In this document: positions 46,016 through 55,484 of the stretch, piece after piece
Numbering within the stretch: position 1 is the stretch's first letter
How the letters are laid out: the number at the start of each line of letters is the position of its first letter
Origin: JBJXHN01 sp046233135
GTDB taxonomy: Bacteria > Pseudomonadota > Alphaproteobacteria > Rhodospirillales > Rhodospirillaceae
NCBI GenBank assembly: GCA_046233135.1
Contig: JBJXHN010000001.1
Coordinates: 372,001 to 436,000, forward strand
Direction of reading: 5' to 3'
Length of the DNA: 64,000 bases
The notes under the pieces: model-generated
Databases searched by the model: none
Seen by the model: only the letters and a program-made list of their open reading frames with translations
What the model was told of the DNA's origin: nothing
Made by a program: the position numbers and the translations under genes

Positions 46016-46032
46016 TTCTCGGCACCGCCCTG

Positions 46033-47562
46033 TTACCGCCCCGCGTAGCTGACCGCAAGGCGGGCCGCAGCGATCACGGCCTTGGCCTTGTTCATGCACT
46101 CTTCGTGTTCTTTCTCCGGCACACTGTCGGCGACGATGCCCGCGCCGGCCTGGACATGCAGCTTGCCGTCCTTGACCATGCAGGTGCGCAGGGCGATGCA
46201 GGTATCCATCGTGCCGTTGGCCGCGAAGTATCCCACCGTCCCGGCATAGAAACTGCGGCGCAGGGGTTCCAGTTCGTCGATGATCTCCATCGCCCGCACC
46301 TTGGGCGCGCCGGAAACCGTGCCGGCCGGGAAGCCGGCGAGAAGAGCGTCGATGGCGTCGTACTTCTCGTCGATGGTGCCGGTGACATTGCTGACGATGT
46401 GCATGACGTGGCTGTAGAACTCCACGAACATCTTCTCGTCGTCCTTGACCTCCACCGTGCCGACCTTGGTGACCCGGCCGACATCGTTGCGGCCCAGATC
46501 CAGCAGCATCAGGTGTTCCGACAGCTCCTTGGGGTCGGCCAGCAGATCGGCGGCCAGCTCCTGGTCTTCTCGCGGCGTGGCCCCGCGCTTGCGGGTGCCG
46601 GCGATGGGGCGGATGGTCACCGTATCGTCCTTCAGGCGCACCAGGATCTCCGGGCTCGCCCCCACCAGCTGGTAATCGCCGACGTTCAGATAGAACATGT
46701 AGGGCGACGGATTGGTCCGCCGCAGGGCGCGGTACAGGGCGAAGGGCGGCAGCGCGAAGGGCACGGTCAGCCGCTGGCTCAGCACCACCTGGAAAATGTC
46801 GCCGGCCATGATGTAGTCCTTGGCCTTGGTGACCATCTCCATATAGGCCTCGGGCGACAGCGAGGCTTCGGGTTCCGGCTGCACCGCATCGGCGTTCTGC
46901 GTTTCCCGGCCGTAGGGCAGGGCGCGGAACATGTCGTTGATCGCCGCCGTCAGCCGCTCCTGCGCATCCCGATAGGCCGCGTCGGCCCCCCGGTCGGCCT
47001 GCGGCCGCACCGGCGTGATCAGGGTCAGGGAGTGCTTCACGTTGTCGAAGATGGCGGTCAGCGTCGGCCGCATGAACACGGAATCCGGCACGTCCAGCGG
47101 GTCCGGATTGGTGTCGGGCACCGTCGGTTCGGCCAGACGCACCATGTCATAGCCCATGTACCCCGCCAGCATGCCGGCCATGGGCGGCAGCTCCGACAGA
47201 ATCCCCTCGGGCAGGTCGATGCGGTTTTCGGCCACCAGCCGGCGCAGGCTGTCCAGGGCCGGACCGTCGGCGACGAAATCGCTGCCGCCGGACAGCACGG
47301 ACCGGTTGATCGCCGCCTGTCCCCCCCGGCAGCGCCACAGCAGGTCGGGCTTCAGGCCGATGATCGAATAGCGGTCGCGGTTGGTGCCCTGGTGAACGGA
47401 ATCGAGCAGGAACGAATAGGGCTGCCCGTCGGCCAGCTTCAGGAAAGCCGAAACCGGTGTTTCCAGGTCGGCCACCAGCTGGGTGGCGACCACCTGGGCT
47501 TGTCCGGCGTCGTACTTGGCGATGAAGTCGGCGTCCAAGGGCGGGAAGGGGTTCAGGGCCAT
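46033..47562 (-). CDS. trpE: Anthranilate synthase component I
   Basis: TrpE (509 residues from this start) makes anthranilate from chorismate with ammonia from TrpG. The chorismate-binding domain motifs are all present: IFQVVLSQR, IRPIAGTRKRG, LLDLGRNDVGRV, GTVSGAPKVRAMEIIDE and VQAGAGIVADSVPEKE. The N-terminal feedback domain (LLDSVHQGTNRDRYSIIG) is complete, implying tryptophan inhibition. ATG 47562 lies one nucleotide after the ppiD stop; the upstream in-frame ATG 47586 would overlap ppiD. trpE therefore depends on the ppiD transcript. trpG, trpD and trpC lie 7.6 kb downstream, beyond a copper/MBL block. Confidence 0.96.
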   Translation of the reverse strand: MALNPFPPLDADFIAKYDAGQAQVVATQLVADLETPVSAFLKLADGQPYSFLLDSVHQGTNRDRYSIIGLKPDLLWRCRGGQAAINRSVLSGGSDFVADGPALDSLRRLVAENRIDLPEGILSELPPMAGMLAGYMGYDMVRLAEPTVPDTNPDPLDVPDSVFMRPTLTAIFDNVKHSLTLITPVRPQADRGADAAYRDAQERLTAAINDMFRALPYGRETQNADAVQPEPEASLSPEAYMEMVTKAKDYIMAGDIFQVVLSQRLTVPFALPPFALYRALRRTNPSPYMFYLNVGDYQLVGASPEILVRLKDDTVTIRPIAGTRKRGATPREDQELAADLLADPKELSEHLMLLDLGRNDVGRVTKVGTVEVKDDEKMFVEFYSHVMHIVSNVTGTIDEKYDAIDALLAGFPAGTVSGAPKVRAMEIIDELEPLRRSFYAGTVGYFAANGTMDTCIALRTCMVKDGKLHVQAGAGIVADSVPEKEHEECMNKAKAVIAAARLAVSYAGR

Positions 47563-47563
47563 G

Positions 47564-49453
47564 TCAGTTCTGCTCGTCGAAAGCACGGGCGAGAAGGCCC
47601 TCGTTGATCTCTACGCCGATGGCGTCGGCCATCGCCTGGGTGTACTGGCTCGACAGGTCGGCGCCGTAGGCCTGACGGAGCACCTGGGCGATGTCGCTCT
47701 TTTCCCGCTGCGCCAGATCGGCGGCGGGGGCGGTGACCGAGGACACCCGGAGAACCGCTTCGCCGCCGTCGGGCAGGGCAACGGTGGTGATCTTGCCCTT
47801 TTCCGTGGCGAACAGAGCCTGGATCACCGGCCGGGGCACGGTCTGCTCGGCGCTGCCCTGGCCGGTGCGGTTGACCGGGCCGACGGTTTCCAGCGTGACC
47901 GCCGGGCTTTCCTCGGCCAGAGCGGGCAGGGTGGTGCCTTCGTTGGCCTTCTCCGCCAGATCGGCGGCCAGCGCGGCGGCCGCTTCCTGGCGGCGCCCGG
48001 CCTGCCACAGGGCGACCACGGCGCTGCGGACCTCTTCCAGCGGCTTGGCGGCCGGGGGAATGACCTCGTCGACCCGGGTCAGGTAGAAGCCGTTGTCGAA
48101 CTCGCCGAGCGCTCCGGCGACACCGGTTTCCTGGGCGAACAGGTCGGTCAGGAAATCTTCGCCGGCGGGCAGGCCGGTCATCGGCGAGCCGTCGGGCGTG
48201 GTGCCCTGCTGATCGACGGTCCCGCTCAGGGTGGTCAGGCCCACGCCTTCTGCCGCTTCCTCCAGCGTCGCGCCGCCGGCCAGGGTGTCTTCCACCTGGG
48301 CGGACAGGGCATAGAGGGCGTCCAGCGCCTTGTCGGCGGCCAGGGACTGGCGGATTTCGTCATGGACCTCTTCCAGCGGCTTGGTGCCGCCCTCGTCCTT
48401 GGCGGAGACCTGGAACAGGTGCCAGCCCAGCGCACTTTGCACCGGCGTGCCGACAGGACCGACGGGCTGGGCAAAGATGGTATCGGGCAGGGGTGCGGGC
48501 AGGCTTTCGCGGGTGATCGCCCCCATGGCCACCGGACCGGTGCCGCCGACGGCACTGGTGGCCTCGGCCAGAGTGGCGCCGTCGTCGATCATGGCTCTGG
48601 CCTTGGCGGCGGTGTCTTCATCCGGGAACAGGGCCTGGGTCACGGTGCGGGTTTCGGCCGCGGTGTAGAAGTCCGGATTGGCGTCGTATTGAGCCTTGAT
48701 GTCCTCTTCCGGCACCGTCACTTCGTCCATCACGTCCTCGGTGGTCACCACCAGGGTGCTGAAGGTGCGGTACTGGGGCGCGGTGAACTGGGGCAGGTTG
48801 GCGTCGTAGGTGGCTTTCAGCGCCTCGTCGTCGGGCGTTGCGTCGTCCAGGGTCAGGGCGTTGGCATTGACCCGCAGCAGGGTGCCGGTGCGGCGTTCGG
48901 ACTGATAGGCGGCGAGGCGGTCGACCACGGCCTTCGGTGCGGCAGCGGAGCCGACAACGGGGTCGAGCAAGGCGGCCCGGGCCATGTCGCCCCGGCGCAG
49001 TTCCACATACTGGTCTTCGCTCAGCTGATTGCGGGCCAGCACGTCGCGCATGCGCTGACGGTCGAAGCGGCCCTGTTCATCCAGGAAGCGGGGGTCCTTG
49101 TGGATCTCTGCGCGCAGGGTGTCGTCGGAGACGGTCAGGCCATAGCGGCGGACCGCTTCCTTCAGCACGGCTTCGTCGACGATCCCCCGCAGGGTGCGGC
49201 CCAGCAAGCCCATCTGAAGGGCCTGCTGCGGCGTCAGATCCATGCCCCGGCGACGCAGGTTGGCCAGGTCCTGGCGGAACTGCTGAACCACGGCGTCCAC
49301 GCCCACCTCGGTCTCGCCGACGGTCACGGCGGCGGTGCTGCCGACGCCGGAGGTATATCCGGCGATCCCCCAGATCCCGAAACTCAGCACCAGGAGGAGC
49401 ATCAGGGCCTTGGCAACCCAGGTCTTGGAGCCTCTACGCATCACATCAAGCAT
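47564..49453 (-). CDS. ppiD: Peptidyl-prolyl isomerase D (SurA-N/parvulin), membrane-anchored
   Basis: This 629-residue periplasmic folding factor is anchored by one N-terminal helix (residues ~15-37, after LDVMRRGSKTWVAKA). A SurA-type chaperone region (~40-240) and a parvulin PPIase domain (~255-385, ending near SALGWHLFQVSAKDEGG) follow, then a long C-terminal helical region. It helps outer-membrane and secreted proteins fold at the Sec translocon. ATG 49453 begins the standard PpiD N-terminus; the in-frame ATG 49546 would add a non-conserved stretch before the anchor. ppiD directly before trpE is a recurring alphaproteobacterial arrangement. Confidence 0.93.
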   Translation of the reverse strand: MLDVMRRGSKTWVAKALMLLLVLSFGIWGIAGYTSGVGSTAAVTVGETEVGVDAVVQQFRQDLANLRRRGMDLTPQQALQMGLLGRTLRGIVDEAVLKEAVRRYGLTVSDDTLRAEIHKDPRFLDEQGRFDRQRMRDVLARNQLSEDQYVELRRGDMARAALLDPVVGSAAAPKAVVDRLAAYQSERRTGTLLRVNANALTLDDATPDDEALKATYDANLPQFTAPQYRTFSTLVVTTEDVMDEVTVPEEDIKAQYDANPDFYTAAETRTVTQALFPDEDTAAKARAMIDDGATLAEATSAVGGTGPVAMGAITRESLPAPLPDTIFAQPVGPVGTPVQSALGWHLFQVSAKDEGGTKPLEEVHDEIRQSLAADKALDALYALSAQVEDTLAGGATLEEAAEGVGLTTLSGTVDQQGTTPDGSPMTGLPAGEDFLTDLFAQETGVAGALGEFDNGFYLTRVDEVIPPAAKPLEEVRSAVVALWQAGRRQEAAAALAADLAEKANEGTTLPALAEESPAVTLETVGPVNRTGQGSAEQTVPRPVIQALFATEKGKITTVALPDGGEAVLRVSSVTAPAADLAQREKSDIAQVLRQAYGADLSSQYTQAMADAIGVEINEGLLARAFDEQN

Positions 49454-49631
49454 GGGGGTATCCGTCTGTCGGGGAACGCTGTCTGTCTGAACGACCGGAA
49501 GGCCGCCCTCGCCGGGAGATAAGGGCCGAGCGGCGCGAAAAGGCAAGGGCGGAGCGCATCATAAGGATGCGCCCCACCCCCCGCAACCGGTCTGTCCGGG
49601 GGGCGTGGCGGCATGGGAAGGTAAAGGGTGC

Positions 49632-50957
49632 TCAGCCTTCTTCGGCAATGCTGCCGGGATGATCTTCCGCCCAGGCATGCAGCACGGCCATCACCGGATC
49701 GGCGGCGATGCCGCGCAGGTGGCTGGGGCGCAGGACCATGCCGGCGTCCAGCGCGGCCCTGGCGCAGGCCGCGTGGTCCTGCCCGGCCAGGCCTTTGGGC
49801 GCGTTCTCCGACCCGTGCATGATGGTGTGCAGCAGATCGCCGCCATAGCCGTTGACGTGACTCAAGAGCGGGTTGAGGGTCAGCAGCCAGGACAGGGCTT
49901 CGGGCAGGCCGGACCATCCGGCGTGGTGCAGGGCCGGCATTTCCAGCTCGTCGGTCAGGTTGGGCTCCAGGCCGGCGGCGACGAGTCGCCGGGCATGGTC
50001 CAGCCGGCCGGGGTCGACGATGATCCGGTTGAGGACCTGCGCCTCTTCCGGCCCCAGCGCCATCGACGCAAGCGGGCGATCGGGCGGAACCGTGCCGTCG
50101 GCGCAGGCGGCCAGCAGGATTTCCGCCGGCCCGAGCGGTGTCGCATGGCCGGCCTGCTCCAGGGCCTCGGCAAAGCTGGCGTTGCCGTAGATCCGCGCCA
50201 TCCCATAGGCGCTGTGGCCTTCCCAGCGGGCGGTCGGATCGGCGCCGTGCTTCAGCAGCAGGTGGGCGAAGCGGGCGTCGCGGCCACGCCGGGCGGCCTG
50301 ATGCAGGGCGGGAATGACCACCGGCGGTTCGCCGCTCGGGTGATCGGCCACGTCCTCGTTGGGGTCGGCGCCATGGTCCAGCAGCAGGGCCGCGCCCTCG
50401 AACAGGTCGAAGTCCAGCACCCGGGCCAGGGCATTGGTCCCCGCCGGCCGGGCACCATGGCGCAGCAGCAGGCGCAATCCGTCCGCATGGCCCAGCTCGG
50501 CGGCGTGGTAGAGAGACTCGTTGTCGTTGGGGTCGGCGCCATGCTCCAGCAGCCAGGCGGCCAGGGGCAGGTTGCCTGCGTGGCCCAGGGCGCCGTAAAG
50601 CGCCGACAGTCGATGGTCGGTGCCGGGGTCGGGGGCGTAGCTGTCGTTGACGTCCGCCCCGTGGACGACCAGGGCTTCGGCCACCGCAAGGGCATCGGCC
50701 GCGCGTTCCGGCGCGACCTGGTGATAGCGGGAGAAGGCGAGGTGGAGAATCGGCGTCCGCACCCCGACCGGCAGGGTCGCCGCTTCCGGGTCCTCGGCCA
50801 GCAGGGCGGCCACTTCCTCGGCATCGTAGAGGGCGCATAGCATGCCCGGATTGTCCACCGCGAGGGTCGGATCCTCGGTCAGCAGGCGCTCGATCACCGG
50901 CCCTTGCCCCAGGAACAGGGCGTATTTGAGACGGTCGGCGCGGTCCGCGCGGTCCAT
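49632..50957 (-). CDS. Ankyrin-repeat protein
   Basis: This 441-residue protein has at least six ankyrin-type repeats, recognised by elements such as ALVVHGADVNDSYAPD, AAWLLEHGADPNDNES, LYHAAELGHADGLRLLLRHGA, ALLLDHGADPNEDV and LHQAARRGRDARFAHLLLKHG. They span residues ~60-260; degenerate repeats continue to about 400. Ankyrin proteins mediate protein binding and the partner here is unknown. No signal peptide or membrane segment is seen. ATG 50957 has a perfect AAGGAG at 6 nt, so the much longer open frame upstream is not used. The gene lies between ppiD and divergent tpiA, a position usually free of such genes, so it is probably an insertion. Confidence 0.88.
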   Translation of the reverse strand: MDRADRADRLKYALFLGQGPVIERLLTEDPTLAVDNPGMLCALYDAEEVAALLAEDPEAATLPVGVRTPILHLAFSRYHQVAPERAADALAVAEALVVHGADVNDSYAPDPGTDHRLSALYGALGHAGNLPLAAWLLEHGADPNDNESLYHAAELGHADGLRLLLRHGARPAGTNALARVLDFDLFEGAALLLDHGADPNEDVADHPSGEPPVVIPALHQAARRGRDARFAHLLLKHGADPTARWEGHSAYGMARIYGNASFAEALEQAGHATPLGPAEILLAACADGTVPPDRPLASMALGPEEAQVLNRIIVDPGRLDHARRLVAAGLEPNLTDELEMPALHHAGWSGLPEALSWLLTLNPLLSHVNGYGGDLLHTIMHGSENAPKGLAGQDHAACARAALDAGMVLRPSHLRGIAADPVMAVLHAWAEDHPGSIAEEG

Positions 50958-51200
50958 GGGATCTCCTTTCCGGGGGATGAGGGGATGTGTCGGGCAGGAT
51001 AGGCATGGCACCAGAGAGAGGCAATCACTGAGGAGCCGGCAACGCCCCTGTCCTTGGACAGCGCGGGGCATGTGTGCTAGGGAAGGGATCTCCTTGTCCT
51101 TGCGAAGCCGGATCCATGCCCGGGCTCGCAGGGCCAATCCTCGTTCGTCCCGAACTCCTTTGTTAGTCACATTACTCTCCAGCACAGGGAATGCCTGCCC

Positions 51201-51968
51201 ATGAGCACGCGCCGTCCGCTGATCGCCGGTAACTGGAAAATGAACGGTCTGAAGGGGGAGGGCCAGGCCCTTGCCCGGGATCTCGCACAGCGCCTGAACA
51301 AGGCCGGCGGGACGCTGTTCGACATGCTGATCTGCCCGCCCTTCACCACCATCACCACGGTGGTCGGGGCGGTGGCCGGGTCCGGGATCGCCGTCGGCGG
51401 TCAGGACTGCCACCCCAAGGAAAAGGGCGCCCACACCGGTGATATCGCGGCGGCGATGCTGGCCGATGCCGGCTGCCAGTTCGTCATCGTCGGTCATTCC
51501 GAACGCCGTGCCGACCATGGCGAAAGCGATGCCGTGGTCCAGTCCAAGGCCCTGGCCGCCCACGGGGCCGGCCTGATCGCCGTGATCTGCGTCGGCGAAA
51601 CCGAAGCCCAGCGCGATGCCGGCGAGACCCTGTCCGTGGTCTCCGGCCAGATCGCCGGCTCCTTGCCCGAAGGCGCCACGGCGGCCAATACGGTGATCGC
51701 CTACGAACCGGTCTGGGCCATCGGCACCGGGCGGACTCCGACCATCGATGACGTGGGCAAGGTCCATGCGGCCATCCGCGACGACCTGATCGCCCGCCTG
51801 GGCGCCGAAGAGGCCGACCAGATGCGGGTGCTCTACGGCGGGTCGGTGAAGCCCGACAACGCCAAGGACATCCTGGCGCTGGACCATGTGGACGGCGCCC
51901 TGGTCGGCGGTGCCAGCCTGAAGGCCGACGATTTCTGGGCCATTGCCCAAGCCGCCTCGGCCAGCTGA
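51201..51968 (+). CDS. tpiA: Triosephosphate isomerase
   Basis: TpiA (255 residues) interconverts dihydroxyacetone phosphate and glyceraldehyde-3-phosphate. The active site is complete: N11 and K13 (AGNWKMN), H99 (VGHSERR), E169 (AYEPVWAIGTG) and the phosphate loop YGGSVKPDNA. The ATG at 51201 begins the conserved N-terminus; the ribosome site is weak (ACAGGGAA further upstream). TTGGAC at 51054 with a loosely matching -10 about 16 nt on is a possible promoter for the tpiA-secG-pyrG-kdsA-eno stretch. Confidence 0.97.
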   Translation: MSTRRPLIAGNWKMNGLKGEGQALARDLAQRLNKAGGTLFDMLICPPFTTITTVVGAVAGSGIAVGGQDCHPKEKGAHTGDIAAAMLADAGCQFVIVGHSERRADHGESDAVVQSKALAAHGAGLIAVICVGETEAQRDAGETLSVVSGQIAGSLPEGATAANTVIAYEPVWAIGTGRTPTIDDVGKVHAAIRDDLIARLGAEEADQMRVLYGGSVKPDNAKDILALDHVDGALVGGASLKADDFWAIAQAASAS

Positions 51969-51995
51969 ACCGGCGCCCTACCGGACCGGACCCGA

Positions 51996-52031
51996 GACCG
52001 CCCCGTATTTGGTCTAGCCAAGGGGGCGGTC
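51996..52031 (+). terminator. Stem-loop between tpiA and secG
   Basis: A perfect 9-bp inverted repeat (51996-52004 with 52023-52031) lies 27 nt after the tpiA stop. It lacks a T run, so termination is uncertain and it may only attenuate read-through into secG. Confidence 0.4.
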
Positions 52032-52208
52032 AGGGTCTAAAAGGACGCCCAGGCGCGGCCTTGTGACAGGACCGCGCCGGCGGATACATACGGAGCGTAT
52101 CGGACTGGCTAGGGATGTCCTCCCGGCCACGCGGTGCGCGCCGTTTTGCGTATTGTCTTCAATGGACTCGCCCCGCTTGGCGGGTCTGCCTCGGGATTTG
52201 GGATTTCC

Positions 52209-52700
52209 ATGATTACGGTCATTCTCGTCATTCACCTGTTGATCGCCATCGCCATGGTGGCGGTGATCCTTCTGCAGCGGTCCGAAGGCGGCGCGCTGGG
52301 GATCGGCGGCGGCGGCGGGGGTGGCGGTCTGATGACCGGTCGGGCGGCCGGCAACCTGCTGACCCGGACCACCGGTATCCTGGCGGCCGCGTTCATGGCC
52401 ACCAGCCTGCTGCTGGCGATTCTCGCCACCCAGGACCGGGAAGCCAGCAGTTCGGTGCTGGACGGTCCCGCCCCCGAGGCCGCGGAAGACCAGGCGCCGG
52501 GCGTCAACGTTCCGGCCGAACCGGCTGCCCCCCTCAGCACGGACGAGCCGTCCGCTCCCGTCAGCTCGGAGCCCGTCGCGCCGGCGGGCGCGGAGCCGAT
52601 GGCGCCGGCGGGCGCGGAGCCGGTGTCGCCGGCGGACGACGACGCACCCTCGGCTTCCGTCGGTGGTGACGGCGAACCCAGCGCTCCGGTCTCGCGTTGA
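52209..52700 (+). CDS. secG: Preprotein translocase subunit SecG
   Basis: SecG (163 residues) is the small stimulatory subunit of the SecYEG translocon. Two transmembrane helices (residues ~3-23 and ~57-77) flank the conserved QRSEGGALGIGGGGGGGGLM loop. The C-terminal ~80 residues are an Ala/Pro/Glu-rich tail containing a short repeated APAGAEP block, longer than in the ~110-residue E. coli protein but common in alphaproteobacteria. ATG 52209 starts MITVILVIHLL, the usual N-terminus; the upstream in-frame ATG 52134 gives an unlikely extension. It lies between tpiA and pyrG. Confidence 0.93.
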   Translation: MITVILVIHLLIAIAMVAVILLQRSEGGALGIGGGGGGGGLMTGRAAGNLLTRTTGILAAAFMATSLLLAILATQDREASSSVLDGPAPEAAEDQAPGVNVPAEPAAPLSTDEPSAPVSSEPVAPAGAEPMAPAGAEPVSPADDDAPSASVGGDGEPSAPVSR

Positions 52701-52895
52701 CGGTTCGGGCACCCGGGCTGCGGCATCGGGTGCCAGACGGCCGGTGACGGCCAGGGACTTTATTTCGGCGGTGATCCCGGGCGCCGAGGGGCGGCCCGGG
52801 ACATCGGTTGGGTTTTTCCTAGTGTTGCTTCGGCGGCTCGCTGCGGAGGATAGTCCCGTGTGGGTTTGGCGAACCATGAGAGTTGGCGTGCGGCG

Positions 52896-54527
52896 ATGAC
52901 GACCCGCTTTATTTTCATCACGGGCGGCGTGGTGTCGTCCCTCGGCAAGGGGCTGGCTTCGGCCTCCCTGGCGGCTCTGCTCCAGTCGCGGGGCTGGAAG
53001 GTCCGCCTGCGCAAGCTGGATCCCTATCTCAACGTGGATCCGGGTACCATGAGCCCGACCCAGCATGGGGAAGTCTTCGTCACCGATGACGGGGCGGAGA
53101 CGGACCTGGATCTGGGCCACTACGAACGCTTTTCCGGTGTGCCCGCACGCCGCAGCGACAACGTGACCACCGGCCGGATCTATTCGGACGTGATCGCCAA
53201 GGAACGTCGCGGCGATTACCTGGGCAAGACCGTGCAGGTGATTCCCCACGTCACCGATGCCATCAAGGACTTCGTGGTCGCCGACCTGCAGGGTGAGGAT
53301 TTCGTCCTGTGCGAAATCGGCGGCACGGTGGGGGACATCGAAAGCCTGCCCTTCCTGGAAGCGATCCGCCAGCTCCGCAACGAGATGGGGGCGGAGCGCA
53401 GCATGATCATTCACCTGACGCTGCTGCCCTACATCCCCTCGGCCGGCGAGCTGAAGACCAAACCGACCCAGCATTCGGTGAAGGAACTGCTGGGGGTCGG
53501 GATACAGCCCGACCTGCTGATGTGCCGCGCCGACCGGCCGATTCCGGAAGCCGAGCGCAACAAGATCGCCCTGTTCTGCAACGTGCGGCGGGAAGCGGTG
53601 ATTCCGGCCCTGGACGTGGACACCATCTATCAGGTGCCGGTCAGCTATCACGCGCAGGGACTGGACACCCAGGTGTGTCACCACTTCCGCATCGACGACA
53701 CCCGCGAGCCCGACCTGTCGCGCTGGCACGGCATCGTCGACCGGGTGCGCAATCCGGAAGGCGAGGTGACCATCGCCGTTGTCGGCAAGTACACCAGCCT
53801 GATCGACAGCTACAAGTCCCTGGCCGAAGCCCTGGTGCACGGCGGCATCGCCAATAACGTGAAGGTCAATCTGTCCTGGATGGACAGCGAGATCTTCGAG
53901 CGGGAAAACGCCGTTTCGTATCTGGATGGGGTGCACGGCATCCTGGTGCCGGGCGGCTTCGGCGAGCGCGGGGCCGAAGGCAAGGTGGAAGCGGCCAAGT
54001 TCGCCCGCCTGCGCGACGTACCCTACTTCGGCATCTGCTTCGGCATGCAGATGGCGACCATCGAATTCGCCCGCAACGTCGCCGGCCTGAGCGGGGCCGG
54101 CTCTTCCGAATTCGGCAACCCGGCGATCCCGCTGGTGGGCCTGATGACCGAATGGATGCAGGGCAACCAGCGGGTCCAGCGCGGTCTGTCCGACGACCTG
54201 GGCGGCACCATGCGGCTGGGTGCCTACGACTGCCGTCTGGCCGAGGGCTCCAAGGTGGCCGATATCTACGGCCGCTCGCTGATCCACGAACGCCACCGGC
54301 ACCGCTACGAAGTCAACGTCAACTACAAGGAGCAGCTGGAAGAAGCCGGCCTGCATTTCTCCGGCCTGTCGCCGGACGGACTGCTGCCGGAAATCGTCGA
54401 GCTGCCCGATCACCCGTGGTTCATCGGCGTTCAGTTCCATCCGGAATTGAAGTCCAAGCCGTTCGACCCCCATCCCCTGTTCACGTCTTTCATTCAGGCG
54501 GCGGTCACGCAGTCGCGTCTGGTCTAG
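52896..54527 (+). CDS. pyrG: CTP synthase
   Basis: PyrG (543 residues) aminates UTP to CTP using glutamine. The N-terminal synthetase domain starts FIFITGGVVSSLGKG (P-loop) and continues LDPYLNVDPGTMSP. The C-terminal class I amidotransferase has C381 (FGICFGMQM) and H515/E517 (FHPEL). ATG 52896 gives the family length; the open frame 36 nt upstream is not used. The 195-nt leader contains two strong stem-loops without T runs (52708-52715 with 52727-52734, and 52775-52782 with 52794-52801), which could end secG transcripts or regulate pyrG. Confidence 0.97.
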   Translation: MTTRFIFITGGVVSSLGKGLASASLAALLQSRGWKVRLRKLDPYLNVDPGTMSPTQHGEVFVTDDGAETDLDLGHYERFSGVPARRSDNVTTGRIYSDVIAKERRGDYLGKTVQVIPHVTDAIKDFVVADLQGEDFVLCEIGGTVGDIESLPFLEAIRQLRNEMGAERSMIIHLTLLPYIPSAGELKTKPTQHSVKELLGVGIQPDLLMCRADRPIPEAERNKIALFCNVRREAVIPALDVDTIYQVPVSYHAQGLDTQVCHHFRIDDTREPDLSRWHGIVDRVRNPEGEVTIAVVGKYTSLIDSYKSLAEALVHGGIANNVKVNLSWMDSEIFERENAVSYLDGVHGILVPGGFGERGAEGKVEAAKFARLRDVPYFGICFGMQMATIEFARNVAGLSGAGSSEFGNPAIPLVGLMTEWMQGNQRVQRGLSDDLGGTMRLGAYDCRLAEGSKVADIYGRSLIHERHRHRYEVNVNYKEQLEEAGLHFSGLSPDGLLPEIVELPDHPWFIGVQFHPELKSKPFDPHPLFTSFIQAAVTQSRLV

Positions 54528-54611
54528 AACCGGAAGCCAGCCTCGGGCGTGTTGAGGCCGGCCGGCCTTCACCGCATCGGGGACGACCACCGCCGCAAGG
54601 AGCCCTTACGG

Positions 54612-55466
54612 ATGACCCTCTCCCCCGGCACCCGGCACGTCACTGCGGGATCGGTGACCTTCGGCAACGACCTGCCGCTGGTGCTCATCGCCGGCCCCTG
54701 CCAGATGGAAAGCCGCGAGCACGCGTTGGAAACGGCCACCGCGCTGAAGGAAATCTGCGGCGCGGCGGGGGTGCCGCTGGTCTACAAGACCAGCTTCGAC
54801 AAGGCCAATCGGACCAGCCTTTCGGGCAAGCGCGGTTTGGGGCTCGACAAGGCGCTTGCCGTCTTTTCCGAGATCAGGGAGAGCCTGGGACTGCCAGTCC
54901 TCACGGATGTGCACGACGCCGGCCAGTGCGCGCCGGTGGCCGAGATCGTCGATATCCTGCAGATCCCGGCGTTCCTGTGCCGCCAGACCGACCTGCTGCT
55001 GGCCGCCGGCCAGACCGGGGCGGTGATCAACGTCAAGAAGGGCCAGTTCCTCGCCCCCTGGGACATGAAGAACGTCGCCGACAAGGTGGACAGCACGGGC
55101 AACGGCAAGGTGATTCTGACCGAACGGGGCACCTCGTTCGGCTATAACACCCTGGTGACGGACATGCGCGGCCTGCCGACCATGGCGCGGGATACCGGCT
55201 GTCCGGTGGTGATCGATGCCACCCATTCGGTGCAGCAGCCCGGTGGCCGTGGCGGCTCGTCCGGTGGCCAGCGGGAGTTCGTCCCGGTGATCGCCCGTGC
55301 CGCCGTGGCGGTGGGCGTGGCCGGGGTGTTCATGGAAACCCACCCGGATCCGGACAACGCCCCATCTGACGGACCCAACATGGTTCCCCTGCGGGACATG
55401 CCGGGGCTGGTGACCCTGCTGCGTGACCTGGACGCCTTCGCCAAAGCAAATCCCATAACCATCTGA
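54612..55466 (+). CDS. kdsA: 3-deoxy-8-phosphooctulonate synthase, metal-dependent type
   Basis: KdsA (284 residues) condenses phosphoenolpyruvate with arabinose-5-phosphate to Kdo-8-phosphate for lipopolysaccharide inner core. The motif IAGPCQMES carries a cysteine (C30) where the metal-independent E. coli type has asparagine, so this is the metal-requiring class. Other landmarks are YKTSFDKANRTS, TDVHD, KKGQF and DATHSVQQPGG. ATG 54612 has AAGGAG at 10 nt. The gene sits between pyrG and eno; Eno makes the phosphoenolpyruvate it uses. Confidence 0.96.
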   Translation: MTLSPGTRHVTAGSVTFGNDLPLVLIAGPCQMESREHALETATALKEICGAAGVPLVYKTSFDKANRTSLSGKRGLGLDKALAVFSEIRESLGLPVLTDVHDAGQCAPVAEIVDILQIPAFLCRQTDLLLAAGQTGAVINVKKGQFLAPWDMKNVADKVDSTGNGKVILTERGTSFGYNTLVTDMRGLPTMARDTGCPVVIDATHSVQQPGGRGGSSGGQREFVPVIARAAVAVGVAGVFMETHPDPDNAPSDGPNMVPLRDMPGLVTLLRDLDAFAKANPITI

Positions 55467-55484
55467 CTTTCTGGAGTGAAACTG

